From assembly GCA_017540945.1 (NCBI GenBank), contig JAFYAB010000037.1:1-64000 (forward strand): a stretch of DNA of 64,000 nt, written 5' to 3'. This document shows, piece by piece, positions 32,852-40,746 of the stretch. The number at the start of each line of letters is the position of its first letter. Position 1 is the first letter of the stretch. The notes beneath the pieces were generated by a model. The model was not told the origin of the DNA. It saw nothing but the letters and a program-made list of their open reading frames with translations, and did no database searches. A program made the translations under genes and the position numbers. This DNA is from Oscillospiraceae bacterium (lineage in GTDB: Bacteria; Bacillota_A; Clostridia; Oscillospirales; Oscillospiraceae).

Positions 32852-34846
32852 TCAGGGCAGATAATATGGCCAGGAGACTTGATTGTAGGGTTTCATGAAC
32901 AAATTTCCGGGCTCGAGGCCTCTGGTTTTGACATAATTGGAATAATCCGCGCGGGGATCGCAGAGGTATACAGTTCCGTCCTGTTCGATCTCAACCCAGC
33001 CATGATCAGAGTTCCTGGCATAGATTCCGCCGGAGACCGCCCGGGCCTGCCAATAGCCTAAGCGGCGTGCCAGATAATAGAATTCGGAGGCAAAGCAGTA
33101 ACAATTGCCTTTGCCGTTGCTGATGAGGCGAAGCATATAGGTCTCCGCCCAGAGGCTGCAGTCCTGACCGCGGGGCACATGATTGTTGTTGGGGTAATAA
33201 TTCGCCAAGTGGTAGGAGACATAGCTGTAGCAGGCGCGCAGCTTTTCCTCTCTTGACATGCTGCTGTTCGTCTTTTCCGCAATGATCGCGTCCACATATT
33301 GATCGATGGTTGCGTTGCCGGAGCTGTATTTGCAGTCATTGCCGAAATGCAGCGTGTTCCAATCAGCGTTGCGAAGCATCTTGCCGTCCTTGGCGGCATA
33401 ATACAAAGCGCCTGAGATCTCATACAGTCCGGCTGTCTGATCGATCTGTCCATTTTTGATATGCCAGCGGTCACCGTTTACATCCCGCAGCAGCTCTGTC
33501 TGGACCGTACAGACGCCGCTGCTTCCCTTACATTGATACTTGACGCCGCCGAGGGTGCCGCTGACCGCCTTATGAACCAGGCTCCCGTTTACTGCCGCGT
33601 AAATCTTTGCGCTGCGGATATAGTATCCGTTGAGATACTTGCCGGGCAGGTAAAGCGGTTCCCCGTCTTTCAACAGGATCAGCTCGCCGTCCGCCAGAGC
33701 CAGGACCTGACCCTCGACGCAGCAGACGCCGCTCGCGCCGGTACAGGTAAACGCAGTACCGTTCAAGGTTCCGCTCTGGGCTGTGTGCATGAAGTCGCCG
33801 TTCCGCGCTGCGTAAAGCTTGCCTTCGATGCAGTAAAAGCCGTCCTTCAGATTGGCGGAGATAAACACAACATTCTGCCAGCTCTCGGGGGATTCCGGCG
33901 TGTCGTAATGAGCGGTATGCTCTGCGGTCGCCTCCATGACGGCATAGTAGTACCAGCTGCCGGGCTTCACATCGGGGAAAAAGCGGATATTCACACCGCT
34001 GTCGATGGCGGCGCGATCCGGCGTTCTGCCCAGATAGTTTTTCAGAATGACCGCTGTCTGCGCCCGGGTGACCGGCTGCTTCGGCCGGAAGCTCCCGTCC
34101 GGATAGCCGCTGACCCAGCCCTGTTCCCTGGCTGCCGCAATGGCCTTGGCGGCCCAATAATCCGTCGGCACGTCTGAGAAGCCATCGGGCGTCTCCGTAA
34201 ATATGATCCCGGAGGCGCGGTACAGCAGCGCCGCAAGCTGTGCGCGGGTCAATGGATCAGAGGGGCGGAAGCTGCCGTCGGTATTGCCGCTCAGGATCCC
34301 GGCCGCGGCCAGGGCGTTCACAGCCTTGGAATACCATTTCCCATCCGGAACGTCGGGAAAAACCCGCTCGCCTTCCGGATAGTCCCCCAGCTTGTAGAGG
34401 ATCACAGCCAATTCGGCCCGGGTGACGGATTTGGACGGACGGAAGGTTCCGTCCGTATAGCCGCTGAAGCAGGGCTCGTGGATTTCGTCCTCGCGGGGCT
34501 CCGGCTCCGTAGGCTCCGTAGGTTCCGTGGGCTCCGTGGGTTCTGTGGGTTCCGTGACCTCCGTGGGCTCTGTGACCTCCGTGGGCTCTGTGACCTCCGT
34601 GGGTTCTGTGACCTCCGTGGGTTCCGTGGGCTCCGTGACCTCCGTGGGCTCCGTGGGTTCCGTGGGCTCCGTGACCTCCGTATACGCAGTAGGCTCTATT
34701 GGTTCTGTGGGGTCCGTGGGGTCGGCGGTATCCGTAATCGACACGTTCCCTGTTTCACGAGGCTGCACAGACGGATTTGCGTAAACCATACTTGTCAGCA
34801 GACAAAGCGCCAGCAGCAGAGCGGCCAGTCTCCATGCTCTCCTCAT
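32852..34846 (-). CDS. SLH-anchored protein with transglutaminase-like domain
   Basis: 664 residues. A signal peptide (LAALLLALCLLTSMVYA) is followed by an acidic TEP/TEV repeat linker (about 45-118), three SLH repeats (about 125-305; GYTDGTFRPSKSVTRAEL, GNTDGSFRPSDPLTRAQL, GYPDGSFRPKQPVTRAQT), then a region of repeated short beta units (KLYAARNGDF, KIYAAVNGSL, ALYYAAKDGK), and a C-terminal transglutaminase-like fold. The triad is visible as Cys in GNCYCFASEF (about 582), His in DHGWVEI (about 614) and Asp in LCDPR (about 629). It may crosslink or cleave wall components. First gene of the MBOAT operon, with AGGAA before the ATG. Confidence 0.88.
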   Translation of the reverse strand: MRRAWRLAALLLALCLLTSMVYANPSVQPRETGNVSITDTADPTDPTEPIEPTAYTEVTEPTEPTEPTEVTEPTEPTEVTEPTEVTEPTEVTEPTEVTEPTEPTEPTEPTEPTEPEPREDEIHEPCFSGYTDGTFRPSKSVTRAELAVILYKLGDYPEGERVFPDVPDGKWYSKAVNALAAAGILSGNTDGSFRPSDPLTRAQLAALLYRASGIIFTETPDGFSDVPTDYWAAKAIAAAREQGWVSGYPDGSFRPKQPVTRAQTAVILKNYLGRTPDRAAIDSGVNIRFFPDVKPGSWYYYAVMEATAEHTAHYDTPESPESWQNVVFISANLKDGFYCIEGKLYAARNGDFMHTAQSGTLNGTAFTCTGASGVCCVEGQVLALADGELILLKDGEPLYLPGKYLNGYYIRSAKIYAAVNGSLVHKAVSGTLGGVKYQCKGSSGVCTVQTELLRDVNGDRWHIKNGQIDQTAGLYEISGALYYAAKDGKMLRNADWNTLHFGNDCKYSSGNATIDQYVDAIIAEKTNSSMSREEKLRACYSYVSYHLANYYPNNNHVPRGQDCSLWAETYMLRLISNGKGNCYCFASEFYYLARRLGYWQARAVSGGIYARNSDHGWVEIEQDGTVYLCDPRADYSNYVKTRGLEPGNLFMKPYNQVSWPYYLP
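34500..34690. repeat. 9-bp-based coding minisatellite (TEP/TEV)
   Basis: Tandem CCGTGGGCT / TCCGTGACC type units encode the TEP/TEV linker of the SLH-transglutaminase protein on the minus strand. Units are grouped irregularly. Confidence 0.85.
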
Positions 34847-34941
34847 AACGTACTTCCTTTCCAGAACGGCTCCGAGCGTATGACATTCGCGTCCGTCGGG
34901 ACACGTTTGTCATTTCTTCAGTTTTTGTGTATAAACTTGTT

Positions 34942-34970
34942 ATATTATATATAACTGCTTCTTTTTGCAA
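34942..34970 (-). promoter_or_regulatory. Promoter of the surface operon
   Basis: Minus strand: TTGCAA (34970-34965), a 17-nt spacer and TAATAT (34947-34942), with an overlapping TATAAT at 15 nt. It gives a leader of about 90 nt before the SLH-transglutaminase start. Confidence 0.6.
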
Positions 34971-35030
34971 GCTTTTTCCCTTGGAATTCTTCGAAACAAG
35001 CCTGGAGACCGGATCTTTTCTTCAATTCCC

Positions 35031-35058
35031 TTGCTTTTATTCCGTTTTGTGCTATACT
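35031..35058 (+). promoter_or_regulatory. Promoter of the amidohydrolase gene
   Basis: TTGCTT (35031-35036), a 16-nt spacer and TATACT (35053-35058), 43 nt upstream of the start codon. Confidence 0.6.
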
Positions 35059-35101
35059 GAGATCAAGATTTTGCGGATTATCCGCACGGGAGATGAAGCG
35101 T

Positions 35102-36688
35102 ATGCTGGATCGGATCATACGGGGCGGCACGGTTTTGGACGGCGGCCTCGGCGCGGCGCGGCAGATGGACGTCGGCATCCGGAACGGGAAGATTGTGGCT
35201 CTGGGGGATCTGCATGAGACAGAGGCCGGGGAAATCCTTGACGCGTCCACGCGCACGGTCTGTCCCGGCTTTTTGGATATCCACCGGCACGCAGATCTGG
35301 CCGTCTTCCGGCCGGAGTTCGGTGAGCTGGAGCTGCGGCAGGGTCTCACCACCATTGTCAACGGCAACTGCGGCATGTCCGCGGCTCCCTTCGGACCGGG
35401 CCACCGGACGGAGATCCTCAGCTACCTCTCCCCGGTAATCGGGACGGACGCGCCGGTCTGCCCGGACAGCATGGCGGACTATCTTGACGCCGTGAACGCC
35501 AGACAGCCCCGGATCAATGTGGGCATGCTGGCCGGCTCCGGCGTAATCCGAGCCGACGCGGCGGGCTTCGCCGCAGGGCCCCTGTCGGCGGAGCAGCTTC
35601 GGAATGTGCACAAGAGCATAGAAACCGCCCTGGCGGACGGAGCGCTGGGAATCTCCCTTGGCCTCGGCTACGCGCCGGACTGCTTCTATGACACGAAGGG
35701 CTTGATCGAAGCCCTGGCTCCCCTCCGCAACGGCAGCGTCCCGATCGCGGTCCACATGCGGGACGAGGGCACCAATGTGGACAGATCCGTTGCGGAAATG
35801 CTCACGGTCGCCCGCGCGCTGAACTGTCCGCTGGAGCTCAGCCACTTGAAGGCCATCGGCACAGAGAACTGGCGGCGCAAGATCCCCGCAGTTTTAGAGG
35901 TTTTGGCCCGGGCCAGAAGGGAGGGGCTGCGGGTCCGCTGGGACGCCTATCCCTATACCGCAGGCTCCACCCAGCTGCTGCATGTTTTGCCCCCGGAGGT
36001 GCTGGAGGGCGGCACCGAGGTCCTTACCCGGCGGCTCTTCGATCCCACTGTGCGGGATCACATCCGGAAACGACTGGCGGAGGGCGAGGATTACAACAAT
36101 ATCTCCAAGCTGGTGGGCTGGGAGAACATCATCGTCTCTTCCCTGCGTCAGCCGGAAAACCGGGATGTACTGGGGCTTCGGATTCCTGAGGCCGCGGCGC
36201 TGCGAGGCCAGGACGAAGTGGATTTTACCCTGGACCTGCTTCGCAGTGAGCACTGCATCGTCACCATGATCGACTATATCACCTGCGAGGAGGACATCCA
36301 GGCCATTCTGCGTTCCGATATGGTCAGTGTGATCTCCGACGCCACCTACCCCTCCACCGGACAGCCCCATCCCCGGCTTTACGGAAATTTTGTCCGGATG
36401 ATTGAGCGTTATGTCAACCAGTTGAAGCTGTTGACGCTGCCGGAGGCTGTCCATAAAATGACCCGCTCCCCTGCCGATGCTTTGGGCTTGAAGCGGAAGG
36501 GACGGATCGAAATCGGCGCAGACGCAGATCTGTTGATCTTCGATCCGGCCGCTCTGCACGAAGCCGGCAGCTTCGAGCATCCCGCGCGCTTTGCGACAGG
36601 CATCGAAACGGTGCTGGTCGCAGGTTTGCCGGTTTTGAAAAACGGGATACTCACCGGGGCCGCCCCCGGGCGCGCAGCATCCCGATGA
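35102..36688 (+). CDS. N-acyl-D-amino-acid deacylase family amidohydrolase
   Basis: A 528-residue metal hydrolase of the D-aminoacylase branch. Visible metal-site features are CPGFLDIHRHADL (HxH about 62-64), the bridging Cys in GNCGMSAAP (about 98), HMRDEG, the Ser-His-Leu-Lys of LSHLKAIG, and a late Asp in ISDATYPSTGQPHPRLYG. Family members remove acyl groups from D-amino acids or act on D-amino-acid-containing peptides; a hydantoinase-like role is also possible. The ATG at 35102 is preferred over 35093 because GGGAG then lies 9 nt upstream. It stands alone between a promoter and terminator. Confidence 0.87.
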   Translation: MLDRIIRGGTVLDGGLGAARQMDVGIRNGKIVALGDLHETEAGEILDASTRTVCPGFLDIHRHADLAVFRPEFGELELRQGLTTIVNGNCGMSAAPFGPGHRTEILSYLSPVIGTDAPVCPDSMADYLDAVNARQPRINVGMLAGSGVIRADAAGFAAGPLSAEQLRNVHKSIETALADGALGISLGLGYAPDCFYDTKGLIEALAPLRNGSVPIAVHMRDEGTNVDRSVAEMLTVARALNCPLELSHLKAIGTENWRRKIPAVLEVLARARREGLRVRWDAYPYTAGSTQLLHVLPPEVLEGGTEVLTRRLFDPTVRDHIRKRLAEGEDYNNISKLVGWENIIVSSLRQPENRDVLGLRIPEAAALRGQDEVDFTLDLLRSEHCIVTMIDYITCEEDIQAILRSDMVSVISDATYPSTGQPHPRLYGNFVRMIERYVNQLKLLTLPEAVHKMTRSPADALGLKRKGRIEIGADADLLIFDPAALHEAGSFEHPARFATGIETVLVAGLPVLKNGILTGAAPGRAASR

Positions 36689-36695
36689 TGAAGGC

Positions 36696-36736
36696 AAAAG
36701 TCAAGACCACCGGCTGAACCGATGGTCTTGACTTTT
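36696..36736. terminator. Bidirectional terminator
   Basis: AAAAGTCAAGACCA (36696-36709) pairs with TGGTCTTGACTTTT (36723-36736). It lies between the convergent amidohydrolase and serpin genes. Confidence 0.85.
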
Positions 36737-36789
36737 GTTCGTTCATATGGTTCCCCAGGCCGGCGGCCGATGGCCGCCTCGCCTTTGCA

Positions 36790-38103
36790 TCAGTCCATAA
36801 TCTGGCCCCAGAAGAGCAGCTCGGGAGCGGCGTCTTCCCGGAAGATGACGAACTGGAAGGGACGGTCCGCGGTGAATTCCACGGGCTGCTCGGGATTGGG
36901 CATAGCGGTGTTGCGCATCATGATTACCGCGGTGGCCGCTGCCGCCTCCAAGCCGTTCTCATCCACCTTGACCTTGGCCTTCTGGATAATGTCGTCTACG
37001 TAGATCCCCGCCGTGAACATGGGATCGAATTCGGCAACGCTGTCGATGAACATCTTTCCGCAGCCGACCGCCTTCAGGTACTCCACCAGCTGCTGTTGAT
37101 CAAGCGCTGTTTCTACCTCAAATTTCGGCAGTGACACATGGACCTTTCGGGCCTGCGCGGATTCCAGCTTTTCCTTCATATTTGCCCCGTCGCCCAGGAT
37201 CAGGGCCATGTTGACGCCGCCCTGGAGGGGGATAACCACCAGCTGGCAGCCTTCGTCCTCATAGTAGCGGAATTTTTCGGTTTTCTGGATGAATTCCTTA
37301 TGAACCGTGTTTCCGGCTGCGGTAGTGAAGTCCGTCAGCTCAGATTTCTGGAAGGGCTCGGTCCACTTGGTCTTCAGATAGAGCGCGTTGACCAGAACGC
37401 AGGCTGCGTCGGAGGCATCCTGTACAAGATTGGGGATCATTCCGTTGGTCTGATCTTTGACCCAACTGTTGATGGCTTCCGTGAGGGCCTCCGCAGGATG
37501 CGAGCTGGCCTGGGCTGCCAGGGTCCTGGCCACCAGCTCCTTGTAGCTCTCCCGGAACTCGCCGTCGCAGGCAGCGTTGTGGAAGATGGCGTTGACGACA
37601 CGATAGGCGCAGTCGTCCTTGTCCTTGCCGAAAATGCGGCCGTCGAAATCCGCGACGCCCACCAGCACGGAGGCGTACCAATCGCTCATCTCCTCCACGG
37701 TCTCAAAGCCCAGGGCGTCCAGGATCTGGCGCTGGGTCTCCCCTTCCGCGCCCAGAGCCGTCAGAGCCAGGGCCGCCTTGAAGGACAAGGAGGAAACGGT
37801 GAAGCTTTCGTTCTCCATGCCGTTGGCCCGGAGGTAGGCGATCAGCCGGTTGTCGAGGTCGTTAAAGCCGAGACCCTCGGCGGCGGGGAGATCGGGCACC
37901 ACCGGTACGGGCACCGTGGGCGCGGGCTCGGAGACCGTCTCGTCCAGCCTGCCCTCCGTCAATTCAGAGGCGGTATTGCCGGCGGGAGCGGGCTGATCGG
38001 TGGCGGCAGGCGCGCTGGGATTGGTCCCGGGCTGGGCCTGGCCCTGACAGGCAGTCAAGCCCAGGCAGGCGGCCAGGAGGATCATTAGAAGTCTGCGTTT
38101 CAT
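36790..38103 (-). CDS. Serpin lipoprotein
   Basis: A 437-residue protease inhibitor on the cell surface. A lipobox (LGLTACQG) anchors it, followed by a Pro/Ala/Thr linker to about residue 75. The serpin fold shows FTVSSLSFKAALALTALGAEGET, VNAIFHN, INSWVKDQTNGMIPNLV, LVNALYLKTKWTEPF, and the C-terminal RPFQFVIF. The reactive loop has the hinge GLEAAAATAV with small residues at P12-P9, so it should be inhibitory; counting by the alpha-1-antitrypsin scheme places P2-P1 near Arg-Asn. Gut Eubacterium serpins inhibit host serine proteases. It has its own promoter. Confidence 0.92.
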   Translation of the reverse strand: MKRRLLMILLAACLGLTACQGQAQPGTNPSAPAATDQPAPAGNTASELTEGRLDETVSEPAPTVPVPVVPDLPAAEGLGFNDLDNRLIAYLRANGMENESFTVSSLSFKAALALTALGAEGETQRQILDALGFETVEEMSDWYASVLVGVADFDGRIFGKDKDDCAYRVVNAIFHNAACDGEFRESYKELVARTLAAQASSHPAEALTEAINSWVKDQTNGMIPNLVQDASDAACVLVNALYLKTKWTEPFQKSELTDFTTAAGNTVHKEFIQKTEKFRYYEDEGCQLVVIPLQGGVNMALILGDGANMKEKLESAQARKVHVSLPKFEVETALDQQQLVEYLKAVGCGKMFIDSVAEFDPMFTAGIYVDDIIQKAKVKVDENGLEAAAATAVIMMRNTAMPNPEQPVEFTADRPFQFVIFREDAAPELLFWGQIMD

Positions 38104-38232
38104 ATTGGGTCACTCCTTTTTTCAGATTCGGATCTGTCGAATGAAAAGGTGCAGGGTTCAAGGGATCTGCGAATTTGCACCTCGAATGTCAGCCCGACAA
38201 ATCCTGTTTCTCCGGTTCTGCTTTACAGACGT

Positions 38233-38261
38233 ACTATATACAAAAAAGTTCCGGCGGTCAA
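38233..38261 (-). promoter_or_regulatory. Serpin promoter
   Basis: Minus strand: TTGACC (38261-38256), a 17-nt spacer and TATAGT (38238-38233). Confidence 0.65.
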
Positions 38262-38301
38262 GAAAATTTACAAAAAAGCCATAAATTCCGTTTCGGGGGA
38301 A

Positions 38302-38321
38302 TTGACACGGTATGATATAAT
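38302..38321 (+). promoter_or_regulatory. CobW promoter with compressed TTGACA-TATAAT
   Basis: TTGACA (38302-38307) and TATAAT (38316-38321) are only 8 nt apart. TG one base before TATAAT makes an extended -10, which is probably what sigma uses; the TTGACA may then be an operator or chance. Confidence 0.5.
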
Positions 38322-38358
38322 ATTGCATGGAAAATATTAGAAAAGAAGGTATCTTTCT

Positions 38359-39543
38359 ATGACTGTCATCGACATTTATTCGGGCTTCCTCGGCGCGGGC
38401 AAGACCACTCTCATCAAGAAAATGATCTCCGAGGCCTATCAGGGCCAGAAGCTGGTGCTGATCGAAAACGAATTCGGCGAGATCGGCATTGACGGCGGCT
38501 TCCTCAAAGAGGCCGGCATCCAGATCACCGAGATGAATTCCGGCTGCATCTGCTGCTCCCTGGTGGGCGACTTCGGCGCCGCTTTGAAGCAGGTCATCCA
38601 CGACTATCACCCGGACCGTATCCTGATTGAGCCCTCCGGCGTGGGCAAGCTCTCCGACGTGATGGTGGCCGTGAAGAAGGCCGCCGAGCACGAGGCCGTA
38701 CTGGGCGCCACCGTCGCCGTGGCCGACGCCTCCAAGGTGAAGCTCTATATGAAAAACTTCGGCGAGTTCTACAACAACCAGATCGAGACCGCCGGCTGCA
38801 TCGTTCTGAGCCGGACCCAAAATGTTCCCGAGGCCAAGCTGAAGGCCGCCGTGGAGCTGATCCGTCAGCACAACGACCACGCCACCCTGGTCACCACCCC
38901 CTGGGACGAGCTCACCGGAGAGCAGCTGAAGGAGGCCATGGAGGCCAACCCCACCCTGGATGACATGATGCGGGAGCTGATCGAAGCCCACGAGCGCGAA
39001 GAGGCCGAGCACGAGTCGGAGCACCATCACCACCATCACCATCATGACGAGCATGACGGGGAAGAACACGAGCATCATCATCACCATCATGACGATGAAG
39101 AAGAGCACGAGCATCACCATCACGACGAGGACGAGCATCACCATCACGATCACGATGAGGACGAGCACGAGCATCACCATCATTACGATGAAAACGGCGT
39201 CTGCGAATGCGGTCATCATCATGGCGAGGATGAGGAACACGAGCACCACCATCATCACCACCACGCCGACGAGGTGTTCACCAGCTGGGGCCGCGAGACC
39301 ACGAAGCAGTACACCGAGCAGGAGATCCGCAACGCGCTGGGACAGCTGGACAACGCGCTGGAGTACGGGATCATCCTGCGGGCAAAGGGCATCGTGCCCG
39401 CTGCGGACGGCCGCTGGATCCATTTCGACCACGTACCCGGCGAGATCGACGTACGCTTCGGTCCCGCGGACGTGATCGGCAAGCTCTGCGTCATCGGCTC
39501 CAAGATCGACGAGCAAGCCATCGCCGAGCTCTTCGGCCTGTAA
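38359..39543 (+). CDS. CobW/YjiA-type G3E GTPase with 43-histidine loop
   Basis: A 394-residue metallochaperone-type GTPase. Walker A GFLGAGKTT (about 9-17), the metal-binding GCICC motif (about 63-67), an Asp/Glu switch (LIEPSGVGK) and a degenerate guanine-recognition region (IVLSRTQ, usually NKxD) are seen, followed by the CobW C-terminal domain (WGRETTKQYTEQE, ADGRWIHFDHVPGE). Between them residues about 218-310 contain 43 His with Asp and Glu, and one CECGHHH. Such loops bind Zn, Ni or Co for delivery or storage. It is cotranscribed with a second CobW-like gene 12 nt downstream. The target enzyme is unknown. Confidence 0.92.
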   Translation: MTVIDIYSGFLGAGKTTLIKKMISEAYQGQKLVLIENEFGEIGIDGGFLKEAGIQITEMNSGCICCSLVGDFGAALKQVIHDYHPDRILIEPSGVGKLSDVMVAVKKAAEHEAVLGATVAVADASKVKLYMKNFGEFYNNQIETAGCIVLSRTQNVPEAKLKAAVELIRQHNDHATLVTTPWDELTGEQLKEAMEANPTLDDMMRELIEAHEREEAEHESEHHHHHHHHDEHDGEEHEHHHHHHDDEEEHEHHHHDEDEHHHHDHDEDEHEHHHHYDENGVCECGHHHGEDEEHEHHHHHHHADEVFTSWGRETTKQYTEQEIRNALGQLDNALEYGIILRAKGIVPAADGRWIHFDHVPGEIDVRFGPADVIGKLCVIGSKIDEQAIAELFGL

Positions 39544-39555
39544 GGGGTGGGGACC

Positions 39556-40491
39556 ATGCCCATTCCTGTCTATTCCTTTACCGGCTTTCTGGACGCCGGT
39601 AAGACGAAATTCATCCAGGAAACCCTGGAGGACGAGCGCTTCAACAGCGGCGAGCGGACTCTGGTGCTGATCTGCGAGGAGGGCGAGGAGGAGTACGATC
39701 TCTCCAGCTATCCCCACAAGTCCGTCTATCTCGAGCCGGTGGACCAGGAAACCGTCACCACCGAGGAACTGAAGGCCCTGGAGGAAAAGCATCACGCCAA
39801 ACGCGTCATTCTGGAGCTCAACGGCATGCAGATGATCGAGCCCTTCTACCGCAGACTGCCTGAGGGCTGGGAGCTGGCCCAGGAGGTCATGTTTGCCGAC
39901 GCCAACACGATCCTGAGCTTCAACACGAACCTGCGCTCTCTGGTGGTGGACAAGCTCTCCGGCGCGGAGATGGTGGTTTTCAACCGCATGGACCCCAAGG
40001 CAGACAAGATGCCCCTGCACAAGCTGGCCCGGGCCCTCAACCGCCGTATCGACATTGTCTACGACTATTCAGACGGCACCACGGAATTCGACGACATCCC
40101 CGATCCTCTTCCCTTCGACCTCAACGCCCCCATCGTGACGGTGGAGGACGACGACTACGCCCTGTTCTACCGGGACATCACCGAGGAGCCCCAGAAATAC
40201 GACGGCAAGACCGTCCGCTTCAAGGGCCAGGTGGCCCGGCTCCGCAGCGACAAGCCCGGCATGTTTGCCCCGGGGCGCTTTGTGATGACCTGCTGCGAGG
40301 CGGACATCACCTTCATGGGCCTGCCCTGCAAATACCCCGACTGCAAGAAGCTGGAAATGCGTTCCTGGGTCACGCTGACCGCCAAGGTCCAGATCAAGAA
40401 CCATCCTCTGTTCAAGGGTCAGGGGCCCATCCTGACTGCGATCACCGTGGTCCCGGCGGAAGCGCCCGCGCAGGAAGTGGCGACATTCTGA
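39556..40491 (+). CDS. Degenerate CobW-like GTPase fused to a YcgQ/DUF1980-like domain
   Basis: 311 residues. The N-terminal part has P-loop GFLDAGKTKF and a Walker B-like VILELNGMQM but lacks the CxCC metal motif of its neighbour; FNRMD serves for NKxD. From about residue 200 a second domain follows: KYDGKTVRFKGQV, APGRFVMTCCEADITFMGL and a final strand region, matching the C-terminal half of YcgQ/TIGR03943 proteins, which pair with permeases. A separate YcgR-like permease is not found nearby. GGGGTGGGG precedes the ATG at 39556. It is probably a metal-trafficking partner of the His-rich GTPase. Confidence 0.8.
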   Translation: MPIPVYSFTGFLDAGKTKFIQETLEDERFNSGERTLVLICEEGEEEYDLSSYPHKSVYLEPVDQETVTTEELKALEEKHHAKRVILELNGMQMIEPFYRRLPEGWELAQEVMFADANTILSFNTNLRSLVVDKLSGAEMVVFNRMDPKADKMPLHKLARALNRRIDIVYDYSDGTTEFDDIPDPLPFDLNAPIVTVEDDDYALFYRDITEEPQKYDGKTVRFKGQVARLRSDKPGMFAPGRFVMTCCEADITFMGLPCKYPDCKKLEMRSWVTLTAKVQIKNHPLFKGQGPILTAITVVPAEAPAQEVATF

Positions 40492-40545
40492 ACAGCTTTC
40501 ATCCCGGTATGATACGATTCGAGCCTCTTTTCGGCTTTACAGCAG

Positions 40546-40582
40546 AAAACGCAGATGTCCAAAACGGACATCTGCGTTTTTT
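40546..40582. terminator. Bidirectional terminator
   Basis: A 15-bp stem AAAACGCAGATGTCC/GGACATCTGCGTTTT with loop AAAAC and TT beyond. It ends the CobW pair and, on the other strand, tRNA-Arg. Confidence 0.9.
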
Positions 40583-40657
40583 GGCACGCCGGAAGGGACT
40601 CGAACCCCCAACCCTCAGAACCGGAATCTGATGCTCTATCCATTGAGCCACCGGCGC
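40582..40657 (-). tRNA. tRNA-Arg (CCG)
   Basis: Minus strand: acceptor GCGCCGG/CCGGCGT with encoded CCA, D-arm GCTCAATGGATAGAGC, anticodon loop TTCCGGT between TCAGA and TCTGA, and T-arm GGGGG-TTCGAGT-CCCTT. 76 nt. Confidence 0.95.
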
Positions 40658-40746
40658 GTTTGCGCAAGTATTATATCAGATCGGTTTGAAAAAGTAAAGA
40701 CTTATTTTGTATTTTCGGAAATTATTTATATCTTTTCGAAAACCCT

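Noticed and set aside
39019..39270. CAC/CAT-rich stretch as a possible microsatellite or sequencing artefact
   Set aside because: The frame stays open across it, His codons alternate with Asp/Glu, and conserved CobW domains lie on both sides. It is a real His-rich loop.
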